Assembly: GCA_903928915.1 (NCBI GenBank)
Contig: CAIYSL010000033.1
Span: 115,673-179,672 of the forward strand
Reading direction: 5' to 3'
Origin: an uncultured Syntrophobacterales bacterium
GTDB lineage: Bacteria; Desulfobacterota; Syntrophia; Syntrophales; UBA5619
DNA: 64,000 nucleotides
A program made the position numbers and the translations under genes. The notes below the pieces were generated by a model. The model searched no databases and was not told where the DNA came from. It was given only the letters and a program-made list of their open reading frames with translations. How positions within the stretch are numbered: the stretch's first letter is position 1; each line of letters begins with the position of its first letter. Below are positions 33,945 to 42,203 of the stretch, in pieces.

Positions 33945-34009
33945 AAAAAGGTTAATACTAATTGAGCAGTTACCGAACGTAGCGCAATACCGGTCGAAAG
34001 GACCGCCAG

Positions 34010-34303
34010 ATGGTCGACACGGAAGAGAGAGCCCCCATTGCCAACCCGCAGATCGTTCTTCGGGAGGAGTTCGACGATTGGGCGATGCTGTTCGATCCGG
34101 AGACGGGCAATACCTTCAGCCTGAACCCCGTCGGCGTCCTGATCTGGAAGCTGCTGGACGGCGGTCACACTCTCGACGCGATCGTGGCGCAGGTCAGGGA
34201 AGCGGCCGAGGCGGTCCCGGCAGACGTGACCGCCCATGTGCGGAATTTCATCCGGAACGCCGCCGCGTACGGATTGGTCGGTTACGGGGGCGAGAGAGGA
34301 TAG
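34010..34303 (+). CDS. PqqD family peptide chaperone/RRE protein (ScmD-like)
   Basis: A 97-residue PqqD-type protein: WAMLFDPETGNTFSLNPVG followed by IWKLLDGGHTLDAIV and a C-terminal helix ending in AAAYGLVGY. PqqD proteins bind the precursor's leader and deliver it to the radical SAM enzyme. GAAAGGAC lies upstream of the ATG, and the radical SAM gene starts two bases after the stop, so the two are coupled. It has no export signal, in contrast to the PqqD-like protein encoded divergently. Confidence 0.9.
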   Translation: MVDTEERAPIANPQIVLREEFDDWAMLFDPETGNTFSLNPVGVLIWKLLDGGHTLDAIVAQVREAAEAVPADVTAHVRNFIRNAAAYGLVGYGGERG

Positions 34304-34304
34304 G

Positions 34305-35426
34305 ATGGCTTCGGCGGTTATGAAGTCGCCCCGTTCCGTCGACGTGGAGATCACCACGTCCTGCAACCTCCGGTGCGCCTATTGCAGCCATTTCTCGGGG
34401 CCGGGAGACGTGGAAGCGGACCTGCCGCTGGCCGCCTGGCTGCGGTTCTTCGCGGAATTGCGGCGCCTCGCCGTCATGACGGTCACCCTCTCCGGGGGTG
34501 AACCGTTCCATCGTCCCGATCTGCGCGAGGTAATCCACGGCATCGTGACCAACCGGATGCGCTTCTCGGTCCTCAGCAACGGCACGCTGATCGATCCCGA
34601 CACGGCCGCCTTCCTGGCGTCGACTGGCCGCTGCAACCACGTCCAGGTCTCCATCGACGGCGCAATCGATATCACCCACGACGCCTTTCGCGGGGAGGGC
34701 AATTTCCGCAAGGCGATTCAGGGGATCAGGAACCTGCGGCAGTGCAACGTGCCCGTCACCGTCCGCGTCACCATCCACCGGAAAAACGTCCGCGAACTCG
34801 AAGCCGTTGCCAGACTGCTGCTGGAAGAGATTGGATTGCCCTCGTTTTCCACCAATTCCGCCTCGCCGCTGGGACTCTGCCGGAAGAATGCTGCCCAGAC
34901 GCAGCTCACCGTCGCCGAGCGCTCGCTGGCCATGGAGACGCTGTTGCGCCTGGATGAACGCTACGGCGGCAGGATAAGCGCCACTGCGGGTCCCCTGGCG
35001 GAGGGGCATGCGTGGCGCGAAATGGTCGAGGCGCACCGGAAGGGGGAGCGGATGGCGGACCGCGGTTTTCTCACGGGCTGCAACGGCCCCCGACAGACCA
35101 TCGCCGTCCGGGCCGATGGCGCCATCGTGCCCTGCCTGCAGCTGGGGCACATGGTGCTGGGAACCATAACCGCTGATGACCTCGGCGACGTCTGGCGCAA
35201 CCATCCCGACCTGCGCACGCTCCGGGCACGCCCGGAGATCCCGCTGGCCTCCTTCGCCTTCTGCCGCGACTGTACCTACCGGGATTTCTGCACGGGCAAT
35301 TGCCCGGCAATCGCGTACACGCTGCGGGGAGAGGTCAACCATCCCAGCCCCGACGCCTGCCTCCGTCTGTTCCTGGAGCAGGGGGGCAGGCTCCCCGGGC
35401 GCGCCGCCCGGCGAACCGCAGGTTGA
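34305..35426 (+). CDS. Radical SAM/SPASM peptide maturase (ScmE-like)
   Basis: A 373-residue radical SAM enzyme. TTSCNLRCAYCSHF is the CxxxCxxC cluster motif near residue 20, LSGGEPFHRPD the GGE SAM-binding motif, and VQVSIDGA the next strand. The C-terminal SPASM region has GCNGPRQTIAV, then CRDCTYRDFCTGNC (C-x2-C-x5-C-x3-C), giving auxiliary Fe-S clusters as in peptide-modifying enzymes. A second ATG six codons in is also possible. It likely makes thioether or other cross-links in the eight-Cys repeat peptide; chemistry not provable from sequence. Confidence 0.9.
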   Translation: MASAVMKSPRSVDVEITTSCNLRCAYCSHFSGPGDVEADLPLAAWLRFFAELRRLAVMTVTLSGGEPFHRPDLREVIHGIVTNRMRFSVLSNGTLIDPDTAAFLASTGRCNHVQVSIDGAIDITHDAFRGEGNFRKAIQGIRNLRQCNVPVTVRVTIHRKNVRELEAVARLLLEEIGLPSFSTNSASPLGLCRKNAAQTQLTVAERSLAMETLLRLDERYGGRISATAGPLAEGHAWREMVEAHRKGERMADRGFLTGCNGPRQTIAVRADGAIVPCLQLGHMVLGTITADDLGDVWRNHPDLRTLRARPEIPLASFAFCRDCTYRDFCTGNCPAIAYTLRGEVNHPSPDACLRLFLEQGGRLPGRAARRTAG

Positions 35427-35430
35427 TGCT

Positions 35431-36549
35431 ATGACGGACGATCCGGTGGACGAGATCATTCGTTACCCTCTGCGGCAGCTCTATTTTTATCTCACCGACG
35501 CCTGCAACCTCTCCTGCCGGCACTGCTGGATCGAACCCTCCCGGCCCCGGGCGGGCAGCGGGCCGACCGCGCTCGATCCTGACCTGTTCGCGGCGATCCT
35601 CGACCAGGCCGAAGCGCTGGGAACAAAGGGGGTGAAACTGACCGGGGGAGAGCCGCTGCTCCATCCCCGGATCGACGAATTGCTCGCTGCCATCCGGCGC
35701 AGGCGCCTCAGCCTTACCGTGGAAACGAACGGGACGCTCTGTTCAGGGGCGCTCGTGGAGAAGATGGCCGCCTGCGAGAACGCCTTCGTCGCCGTCAGCC
35801 TGGATGCGGCCGCAGCCGAAACCCACGACTGGATCAGGGGGAAAGAGGGTAGTTTTGCCTCCGCCGTAACCGGGATCGGCAATCTGGTCGCGGCCGGGCT
35901 CAAACCGCAGATCATCATGACGCTGATGAAGCGCAACAGGGAACAGATTGAGGCGCTCGTCCGGCTGGCCGAATCCCTCGGGGCCGGTTCGGTCAAGTTC
36001 AACATCCTGCAGCCGACTGCCCGGGGCGAACGGATGCATGCCGCCGGGGAGACGATCGCGATCGATGAGCTGATCGCGCTGGGCGCGTGGGTGGACGGGG
36101 AGCTTTCCGCAGCGACGGCGCTGCCGTTGTATTTCCATCAACCGCCGTCCTTCCGCAGGCTGGGGAGACTGTTCGGGGCAGCGCCGGGGGACGGCTGCCA
36201 TTCCTGCGGTGTCCTGGGCATCCTGGGCGTTCTGGCGGACGGCTCCTACGCCCTCTGCGGCATCGGCGAAACTGTCCCGGAGATGATCTTCGGTCATGCC
36301 GGCCGCACCGCTCTGCGGGAGATCTGGCTGAACTCGCCCGTACTGAACGAGATTCGCAGCGGGCTCCCCGGGCGGCTGCGGGGGATCTGTGCGGAGTGCC
36401 TGCTGAAGCATGTCTGTATGGGAAGCTGTCTTGCCCAGAATTATTACCGCCGGCGGGACCTCTGGGCCCCCTTCTGGTACTGCGAGGAGGCGCACCTGCG
36501 GGGGCTGTTCCCGAACACGCGGCTGCGCCCCGGGGAGGCGGGCTCTTAG
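35431..36549 (+). CDS. Second radical SAM/SPASM protein of the cassette (ScmF-like)
   Basis: A 372-residue radical SAM protein starting 5 bases after the previous stop. TDACNLSCRHCWIEP is the cluster motif, LTGGEPLLHPRID the GGE motif, and CAECLLKHVCMGSC the SPASM C-x2-C-x5-C-x3-C set; an earlier GCHSCGVLGILG adds further Cys. It is clearly a paralogue of the preceding enzyme but diverged. Two intact rSAM/SPASM proteins, rather than one rSAM and one SPASM-only protein, separate this cassette from GeoRSP-type loci. It ends overlapping the convergent ATPase gene by 4 bases. Confidence 0.9.
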   Translation: MTDDPVDEIIRYPLRQLYFYLTDACNLSCRHCWIEPSRPRAGSGPTALDPDLFAAILDQAEALGTKGVKLTGGEPLLHPRIDELLAAIRRRRLSLTVETNGTLCSGALVEKMAACENAFVAVSLDAAAAETHDWIRGKEGSFASAVTGIGNLVAAGLKPQIIMTLMKRNREQIEALVRLAESLGAGSVKFNILQPTARGERMHAAGETIAIDELIALGAWVDGELSAATALPLYFHQPPSFRRLGRLFGAAPGDGCHSCGVLGILGVLADGSYALCGIGETVPEMIFGHAGRTALREIWLNSPVLNEIRSGLPGRLRGICAECLLKHVCMGSCLAQNYYRRRDLWAPFWYCEEAHLRGLFPNTRLRPGEAGS

Positions 36550-37340
36550 AGCGATTCCTTGATCACCTTCTTGACGATGTCCACATCGACCTTCTCGGCC
36601 TTCGCGCTGAATCCGATCAGCAGGGCAAGATCGCAGATGTTGTTGATCTTGCGGGGAACTCCCTCGGAATAGCCGTAGATTTCCTCAACCGCGGCGGGGG
36701 TGAAGACGACGCCGGTCCGCCCGGCCTTCTCCAGGCGAAAGGCGATGTATTCTGCCGTGTTGGCGCTGTTGAGCGGGTTCAAATGGTAGCGGATGGCGAT
36801 CCGCTGATCGAGCTGCTTGTACCCGCGGATGATGTCCCTGAGCTCCGGCTGCCCGATGAGGACCAGGGTCAAAAGATAGCGATCGTTGAGCTGGAAATTC
36901 GAGAGCAGCCTGATCTCTTCGAAGGTGTCCTTGTAGATCAGCTGCGCCTCGTCGATGATCAGCAGGGTCGAGCGGTTGCTCTTCATGTTGGCGAGCATCC
37001 GCTCGTTCAACATCTTCAGCAGTTCCGTCTTTGTATGCGCCTGGGGATCGAGTCCGATCTGGTAGAGCGCCTCCTTGACAAAATCCGCCGGATCCAGCGA
37101 AGGGTTGGTGACCAGGCCGATGTCGTATTCGGCGTCGGGCAATTGCTGGATGAACACCCGGCTCAGGGTCGTTTTTCCGCAGCCGATCTCCCCGGTCAGC
37201 AGGACGGCCCCCTTGTTCCGCTTCACCGCATAGATGAGCCTCGCCAGGGCCTCCTCATGCTCGGAGGAATAGTACATGAACTCCGGGTCGGGAACGTTCT
37301 CGAAAGGAAACTTGCTGAGCCCCCAGTACTCTAAATACAT
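36546..37340 (-). CDS. ExeA/XrtA-associated type AAA ATPase
   Basis: A 264-residue ATPase. MYLEYWGLSKFPFENVPD is the usual start of this family; the ATG at 37340 is preferred over an upstream frame. LLTGEIGCGKTTLSR is Walker A and LLIIDEAQLI Walker B, with GVPRKINNICDLALL as the C-terminal helix. Relatives include GspA/ExeA and the ATPases found in exopolysaccharide clusters associated with exosortase A. It overlaps the phosphatase gene by 10 bases. It probably serves polymer or envelope export and belongs with the exopolysaccharide operon rather than the peptide cassette. Confidence 0.85.
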   Translation of the reverse strand: MYLEYWGLSKFPFENVPDPEFMYYSSEHEEALARLIYAVKRNKGAVLLTGEIGCGKTTLSRVFIQQLPDAEYDIGLVTNPSLDPADFVKEALYQIGLDPQAHTKTELLKMLNERMLANMKSNRSTLLIIDEAQLIYKDTFEEIRLLSNFQLNDRYLLTLVLIGQPELRDIIRGYKQLDQRIAIRYHLNPLNSANTAEYIAFRLEKAGRTGVVFTPAAVEEIYGYSEGVPRKINNICDLALLIGFSAKAEKVDVDIVKKVIKESL

Positions 37341-37786
37341 TTCATCATCGCTCCCACAGCCAACGAAATTTCGGCAAAGCACAGCCGGTAATAGAACAGG
37401 GATCGCCGATAGGGATCAGAGACGTCGTCCGCGGTTTCCGCGGTGCCCCCATCCAGATAGGACTTCAGCAGCCGCAATTTGGGGACAGCCCCGGGATATC
37501 GGTCCCCGATACTCAGCAGCTGCCGCTTCTCCATGGTGACGATCAGGTCCGCCTCTCCGACCATCTCTTCAGTTACCAGGCGGGAGACGTGGTCTTCATC
37601 GTCGATGCCGTTCTCCGCCAGTATCTGCCGTGCCACCTCATCGGCGGGCGCCCCCTGCATGTCCAGCAGGCCGGCGGAAGAAACCTCCACATCCTGCCGG
37701 CCGCGGCTCCGCAGCAGGTTCCTGAGGAGGCGCTCAGCCATGAAGCTCCGCACGATGTTGGCGCTGCAGACGAAGAGGATGTTCAC
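37331..37786 (-). CDS. Low-molecular-weight protein-tyrosine-phosphatase-like protein (Wzb-like)
   Basis: A 151-residue protein of the LMW-PTP fold. The P-loop is VCSANIVRSFMAE, close to CxxxxxRS but with Val in place of the usual Cys-x4-R-T/S neighbour (the nucleophile Cys and Arg are present). The C-terminal SDPYRRS gives the DP general acid. It should remove phosphate from the tyrosine cluster of the Wzc-like kinase at 25261-27981 (inference). It is coupled to the ATPase gene. Confidence 0.87.
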   Translation of the reverse strand: MNILFVCSANIVRSFMAERLLRNLLRSRGRQDVEVSSAGLLDMQGAPADEVARQILAENGIDDEDHVSRLVTEEMVGEADLIVTMEKRQLLSIGDRYPGAVPKLRLLKSYLDGGTAETADDVSDPYRRSLFYYRLCFAEISLAVGAMMKCI

Positions 37787-38009
37787 CGATCCAGCCCATT
37801 GTGGTACATTCAGATAGAACTATACCGGGGAAAAAAATATTTTCAAGCCCTTTTGCGCTCGGCGAATGGATGTTGTAAAAGAGGGAACACTGTGTTAGGA
37901 ACGCCCCGTATCCCTCCGATTCGCCGGCAGGCGCGGCCGGAGGCGGGCAGCGGAGAGCGGCCCGAAAGGTCCCGCAAGAACGGGCTGCTTCAAAGGACAC
38001 GAGGGAACG

Positions 38010-38825
38010 ATGGACATCGACAAGGATAAATGCGTCGGCTGCGGCAACTGCCACATCATCTGTACCATGGGAGCGATCTCCCTGGGCGAGGACGGCAAAT
38101 CGATCGTCAATCAGGAAGAATGCGTCGAGTGCGGGACGTGCCACCGGGTGCTCCGCAACGAGGGCTATCCCCCCTGGTTCGTCCGGGTGATCAGGAAGGG
38201 CCTCTCGCTTGTCAATCTGGGGTACCTGGCCGACGCGGACCTCTGCCCGACCGGGGCGCTCACCCCCCCGGAGCTATCCTGGCCCCGCGTCCTGCGGGCC
38301 CAGTTCAGTAACCCCACCGTGGTCCATCCAGGGACGGGCGTTCCCGGCCGGGGGACCGACGAGATCAAAAGCAACGACGTTACCGGGCGGCTTCGGCACG
38401 GCGAGGTGGGGCTCGTCGTCGAGATCGGCCGGCCCGGGATCGGCGCTCATTTCCGGGATGTCCAGACGGTAGCGATGGCCCTCGCGCCGCTTGACCCGAT
38501 CTTCGAACCGGAAAACCCGGTCACCCTGCTCATCGAGGACCCGAAGACGGGGCGGATGAAACAGGACGTCCTAGACGAGAAGGTTCTGTCGGCCATCATC
38601 GAACTCAAGAGCTCGATGGAGAAGCTCCCGGCCTTTCTGGAGGCGCTGGAGCGCGCCCAGCACGGGATCGACACGGTGATCAGTGTCGGTGTGGCCTCCC
38701 GGTGCCTGCCCGACGGGACGCTCCCCCATGAAGAATGGGTGCGCAAGAGCGGGTATCGGCTCTCGCTCAACGGCAAGACGAATCTCGGCCTGGGGCGGCC
38801 GCTCTTCAGGGAGGATCAGCCATGA
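38010..38825 (+). CDS. Ferredoxin-domain protein of unknown function
   Basis: A 271-residue protein. An N-terminal ferredoxin domain has a standard CVGCGNCHIIC cluster motif (Cys 8, 11, 14, 18). The second motif begins CVECGTC, but the fourth Cys, in CPTGAL, is displaced by an insertion of about 40 residues (WFVRVIRKGLSLVNLGYLAD region). The remaining ~180 residues hold RLRHGEVGLVVEIGRPGIGAHFRDV and are not a family I can name. Its stop overlaps the next gene's ATG (ATGA), so the two proteins probably work as a pair in an anaerobic redox reaction. Confidence 0.75.
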   Translation: MDIDKDKCVGCGNCHIICTMGAISLGEDGKSIVNQEECVECGTCHRVLRNEGYPPWFVRVIRKGLSLVNLGYLADADLCPTGALTPPELSWPRVLRAQFSNPTVVHPGTGVPGRGTDEIKSNDVTGRLRHGEVGLVVEIGRPGIGAHFRDVQTVAMALAPLDPIFEPENPVTLLIEDPKTGRMKQDVLDEKVLSAIIELKSSMEKLPAFLEALERAQHGIDTVISVGVASRCLPDGTLPHEEWVRKSGYRLSLNGKTNLGLGRPLFREDQP

Positions 38826-39472
38826 CCAACACGTTGCACCGCCAAGGCCTCCCCGAGGATCTGAAACACGATTACATCATCTTCGTCCATACGGCCAGAG
38901 GGATCAACCGCGAAGGATCGGCCGAGAAGATCCGCCAGTTCATGAAGATCTGCCTCAAATACGGGCCCGTAAACATGGGCGACGTGAAGCTCGGGAGCAT
39001 GCACCAGGACGACATCCTTATCGAAGAGTTGATCGCGGCCCAGGGAGACGGAACGGTGGGCGCCGCCACCTTCACGGACCTGGACACGCTCCAGCAGGTA
39101 GTGGAGGAACTGATCCAGGCGGACCTGGGCATCTGCATCAACATCAGCGGCCTGCTCGACGAGGTGCAGGCGTGCTGTAAGAAGGCCGGAATTTCCCGCC
39201 ACAGCGCCGAGCACTCCCTTGGCGTCTGGGGGGCGAGGGATCGCCTGCCGGAGCGGGAGATCTTGGAGTTCAACACGATGTGCGGCCACGGGATGGTCTC
39301 GTTCAACCTGGTCAGGAAGATGATCGAGCAGGTCCGCCTGCGGCGGATGTCGCCGAAGCAGGCAGCCCGGATGATGGCCAAGTGCTGCGAATGCGGCGCC
39401 TTCAACCCTGCCCGCGCCGAAGCGCTGCTGATCCGGATGCGCGAGCGGGGGTTCCTGTATTCGGCCCGGTGA
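38822..39472 (+). CDS. Conserved protein of unknown function with CCxCG motif, partner of the ferredoxin protein
   Basis: A 216-residue soluble protein. It has a central acidic region (GAATFTDLDTLQQVVEEL), a Cys pair in VQACCKKAGISRHSAEH, and AKCCECGAFNP near the C-terminus, which could bind a metal or Fe-S cluster. An EFNTMCGHGMVSFNLV segment is also Cys/His-rich. I do not recognise the family. Start codon is fixed by the 4-base overlap with the preceding gene. Confidence 0.65.
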   Translation: MTNTLHRQGLPEDLKHDYIIFVHTARGINREGSAEKIRQFMKICLKYGPVNMGDVKLGSMHQDDILIEELIAAQGDGTVGAATFTDLDTLQQVVEELIQADLGICINISGLLDEVQACCKKAGISRHSAEHSLGVWGARDRLPEREILEFNTMCGHGMVSFNLVRKMIEQVRLRRMSPKQAARMMAKCCECGAFNPARAEALLIRMRERGFLYSAR

Positions 39473-39541
39473 TGGTTCGCCCCCTTGAAACTCCCCCGAG
39501 AGGGCGGTAGTATCGGGCCAACACACTGAGGAGAGAACGCG

Positions 39542-40351
39542 ATGCAGATCACGGCGAAAGAGATCTGGACGGCCCTCGGGGCAATCCGGGAAAAGGCACC
39601 GGTCGTCCATAACATCACCAACTACGTCGTCATGAACAGCACGGCCAACGCCCTGCTCGCCCTCGGCGCTTCACCGGTCATGGCCCACGCCGAGGAGGAG
39701 ATGGAGGAGATGGTCGGGATCGCCTCCAGCCTGGTGATCAACATCGGCACCCTGAGCCCCGCCTGGGTCCGGGCGATGCACCGGGCGGCCGAAGCGGCCA
39801 GGAAGCGCCGCATCCCGATCGTCCTCGACCCGGTCGGTGCGGGCGCGACCTCCTACCGGACGCGAACGGCGCGCGAACTGATCGCGGCCGTCCCCCCGGA
39901 TATCATCCGCGGAAACGCCTCGGAGGTGATGGCGCTCTTGGACAGCAGGGCGAAGACCAAGGGGGTAGACAGCAGCGCCTCCTCGGATGCCGCCCTGGAG
40001 GCCGGCCGCAGCCTGCACGCCCAGTGCGGCGCTGCCGTCTGCATCAGCGGCGAGACGGACTATACCATCGGCCGCGGCGGCGTGATCCGGGGTCGCAACG
40101 GCCATGTAATGATGACCCGCGTGACGGGGCTCGGCTGCACGGCGTCGGCGCTCTGCGGCGCCTTTGCCGCGGTCGTGGCCGAACCCGCCGTCGCGGCCGC
40201 GGCGGCGATGGCCGCCCTGGGGATCGCCGGAGAGATCGCCGTCACCCGCGCGCTCGGACCGGGTACGCTCCAGGTCCACCTGCTCGACGCCCTGTACCTC
40301 CTCAATCCCGAGGATGTCGAAGGGTACCTGAAGATCGAAACGGAAGGGTAG
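39542..40351 (+). CDS. thiM: Hydroxyethylthiazole kinase
   Basis: A 269-residue ribokinase-fold enzyme that phosphorylates 5-(2-hydroxyethyl)-4-methylthiazole in thiamine salvage. Recognised by [26 protein letters not shown] (shown here in parts: [24 protein letters not shown]), the [14 protein letters not shown] segment, IRGNASE, and the catalytic GLGCTASAL near the C-terminus. GAGGAGAG lies upstream of the ATG. thiE follows six bases later. I see no TPP riboswitch in the 69 bases before it. Confidence 0.93.
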   Translation: MQITAKEIWTALGAIREKAPVVHNITNYVVMNSTANALLALGASPVMAHAEEEMEEMVGIASSLVINIGTLSPAWVRAMHRAAEAARKRRIPIVLDPVGAGATSYRTRTARELIAAVPPDIIRGNASEVMALLDSRAKTKGVDSSASSDAALEAGRSLHAQCGAAVCISGETDYTIGRGGVIRGRNGHVMMTRVTGLGCTASALCGAFAAVVAEPAVAAAAAMAALGIAGEIAVTRALGPGTLQVHLLDALYLLNPEDVEGYLKIETEG

Positions 40352-40356
40352 TTCCG

Positions 40357-40998
40357 ATGCGGGGATTGTATTTCGTCACCGACAGCGGCCTCTGCGGTAG
40401 CCGGCCCGTTGCAGACGTTGTCCTCGCGGCGATCCGGGGAGGCGCCGCCTGCGTCCAGCTGCGGGAGAAGGACGCCGCAACGCGGGCCTTCGTCGAGGAG
40501 GCTCGGATGATCAAAGAGATGGTGGCGCCCTTTCGGATCCCCCTGATCATCAACGACCGCCTCGACGTAGCCCTGGCCGTCGGGGCCGACGGCGTCCACG
40601 TGGGACAGGACGACATGCCCTACGAGATCGCCCGGAGGCTGCTGGGGCCCGACGCGATCATCGGTCTTTCCGTGGAGACCTGGGCGGATGTGGAGCGGGC
40701 GGAGACGCTGGCCGTGGATTACCTCGGCGTGAGCCCCATCTTCGCGACACCGACCAAGACGGACACGAAGGCGCCCTGGGGAATCGACGGACTCGCCCGG
40801 ATCAAAGCGTTCTCGCGTCACCCCCTGGTCGCGATTGGAGGACTCAACGCCTCCAATGCCGCTGCGGTCGTCGCTGCGGGGGCGGACGGCGTTGCCGTGG
40901 TTTCCGCGATCTGCGCCTCCCCGGATCCGGCGACGGCGGCGCGGGAACTGGCAGAGGTCATCCGGCTGGCCCGCGCAGAGAGACACGGAGGCCGCTGA
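40357..40998 (+). CDS. thiE: Thiamine phosphate synthase
   Basis: A 213-residue TIM-barrel enzyme that joins thiazole phosphate and the pyrimidine pyrophosphate to thiamine phosphate. Hallmarks are LYFVTD, VQLREKDA, IINDRLDVALAVGADGVHVGQDD (in parts: NDRLDVALAVGADG, VHVGQDD), YLGVSPIFATPTKTD and VAIGGL. It follows thiM in the same operon, so the two form a thiazole-salvage pair. Length is normal. Confidence 0.94.
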   Translation: MRGLYFVTDSGLCGSRPVADVVLAAIRGGAACVQLREKDAATRAFVEEARMIKEMVAPFRIPLIINDRLDVALAVGADGVHVGQDDMPYEIARRLLGPDAIIGLSVETWADVERAETLAVDYLGVSPIFATPTKTDTKAPWGIDGLARIKAFSRHPLVAIGGLNASNAAAVVAAGADGVAVVSAICASPDPATAARELAEVIRLARAERHGGR

Positions 40999-41056
40999 GC
41001 CGAGGGCCCTACTGTTTGCGGAAACCGCGGAGGAGTGCCGGAGGGGGGAAGGGACG

Positions 41057-41905
41057 ATGCCGCACCCGGATACGCTGCTCCTATTCGACTACTCGGGTAC
41101 GCTCAGCCTGGAGATGCCCCGCTTCGCCCGGCCGGCAAGCCTCCGGCGGGCGCTTGCCGAGAGCGGCCTGGCGGCACTCGGCGTCGCCACCCCTGCGCAG
41201 TTCTGGGAAGGAATCGTGAACCCCACCTGGGTCGAGGGAAGCACAACGCAGGCGGGCTACGGACGGGTGATGGCGGAGAGGATCTTGGTCCTCGGCATGG
41301 CACAGGGCGCCTCCTCCGGGGAAGTGGCGGCCGCCGCAGCCCGGTTCGTCGCGCGCTACCTCGAGACGGCACGGATCGCGCCCGGCTGGCGCCCGCTGCT
41401 GGCGCGCCTGAGCGAGCGGCAAGACATCGGCGTGATCATCGCCACGGACCACTACGCCGAAGCGACGGGGATGATCATTGCCGCGCTGGAGACATGGGGC
41501 ATCCCGGCGGAGCCGGTCGGGGAGGCATGCGCGCCCCCCCGCGGTGGCGGAGCCCCGGTTCGCCGCCCGGTCATCGTGGCCAACTCGGCGGACCTGGGAT
41601 CCTGGAAGACCGATCGGGCGTTCTGGGAGGCCCTGCGGGCGAGGCTCCCCGCAGAGCGAGTCCGGCGGCTCCTGCTGGTGGACGATTTCGGGGCCAACGA
41701 GACGGCCGGCGACGGCTACGGCGGAGAGCCCGCAAGGATTGCCGCACGGCAGGAACAAACCCGGGCGACCCTCCGGAAAGTGTTTCGGGCGAATGTGGAG
41801 ATCATCCCTTTCGCCCTTGCGGAAGACCAGGCCGGGGAGGACAGGGGCGAGCGACTGATCGCCGAGACGGCGCTCAAGGTCGAGCGGTTCCTGGCCGAGG
41901 GATGA
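41057..41905 (+). CDS. HAD-superfamily-like hydrolase with variant motif I
   Basis: A 282-residue protein; the start ATG is preceded by GGAAGGG. The N-terminal LLLFDYSGTLSLE is a HAD motif I in which the second Asp is Ser (DxSGT), somewhat like the DxAGT of phosphonatases. GVIIATDHY could be motif II and LLLVDDFGANE the acidic motif IV. The nucleophile Asp is present, but the usual proton-donor Asp is not. It lies 58 bases after thiE and overlaps the DUF493 gene, so it is likely in the same transcript. The substrate is unknown. Confidence 0.65.
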   Translation: MPHPDTLLLFDYSGTLSLEMPRFARPASLRRALAESGLAALGVATPAQFWEGIVNPTWVEGSTTQAGYGRVMAERILVLGMAQGASSGEVAAAAARFVARYLETARIAPGWRPLLARLSERQDIGVIIATDHYAEATGMIIAALETWGIPAEPVGEACAPPRGGGAPVRRPVIVANSADLGSWKTDRAFWEALRARLPAERVRRLLLVDDFGANETAGDGYGGEPARIAARQEQTRATLRKVFRANVEIIPFALAEDQAGEDRGERLIAETALKVERFLAEG

Positions 41906-42180
41906 GGACGGAGAAGCGCATGGACGCCGAGGGCTGCAAACCGCACATCGAGTACCCCTGCCGCTGGACCTACAAGGTAATCGGCCGCAGCCGGGAGGAT
42001 CTGCGGCGGGCGGTCGCCGAGGTGATCGGGGCGAGCGAGCACACCGTCGATTTATCGCGGAGCAGCGCAGGCGGGGCCTACCACTGCCTGAACGTTACGC
42101 TGACCGTCGATTGCGAAGCCAGCCGCCTCGACCTGTACCGCCGGCTCTGCGGCCACCCGTCGATTCAGATCGTGCTGTAA
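41902..42180 (+). CDS. DUF493 (YbeD-like) small protein
   Basis: A 92-residue alpha-beta protein of the YbeD family, with IEYPCRWTYKVIGRS and the LNVTLTVDCE strand leading to a short C-terminal helix. The fold resembles the ACT-like regulatory domain of LipB-linked YbeD, but its role is not established. The ATG overlaps the HAD gene's stop (ATGA); another in-frame ATG lies six codons on. ettA follows after 23 bases. Confidence 0.8.
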   Translation: MRTEKRMDAEGCKPHIEYPCRWTYKVIGRSREDLRRAVAEVIGASEHTVDLSRSSAGGAYHCLNVTLTVDCEASRLDLYRRLCGHPSIQIVL

Positions 42181-42203
42181 GGAGACTGCAAGGAGGTACG
42201 CGT

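Noticed and set aside
30491..36549. Lasso peptide biosynthetic cluster
   Set aside because: The kinase, NTase and PqqD proteins fit, but neither the asparagine-synthetase-like cyclase nor the transglutaminase-like protease is present, and the peptide has Cys repeats.
34010..36549. GeoRSP system
   Set aside because: As I recall, that system pairs one radical SAM/SPASM protein with a SPASM-only protein and a single PqqD. Here both large proteins carry an intact CxxxCxxC motif, and there are two PqqD-like proteins.
39473..39541. TPP riboswitch ahead of thiM
   Set aside because: The interval is only 69 bases and lacks the conserved CTGAGA and ACCTGATCTGG-type segments.
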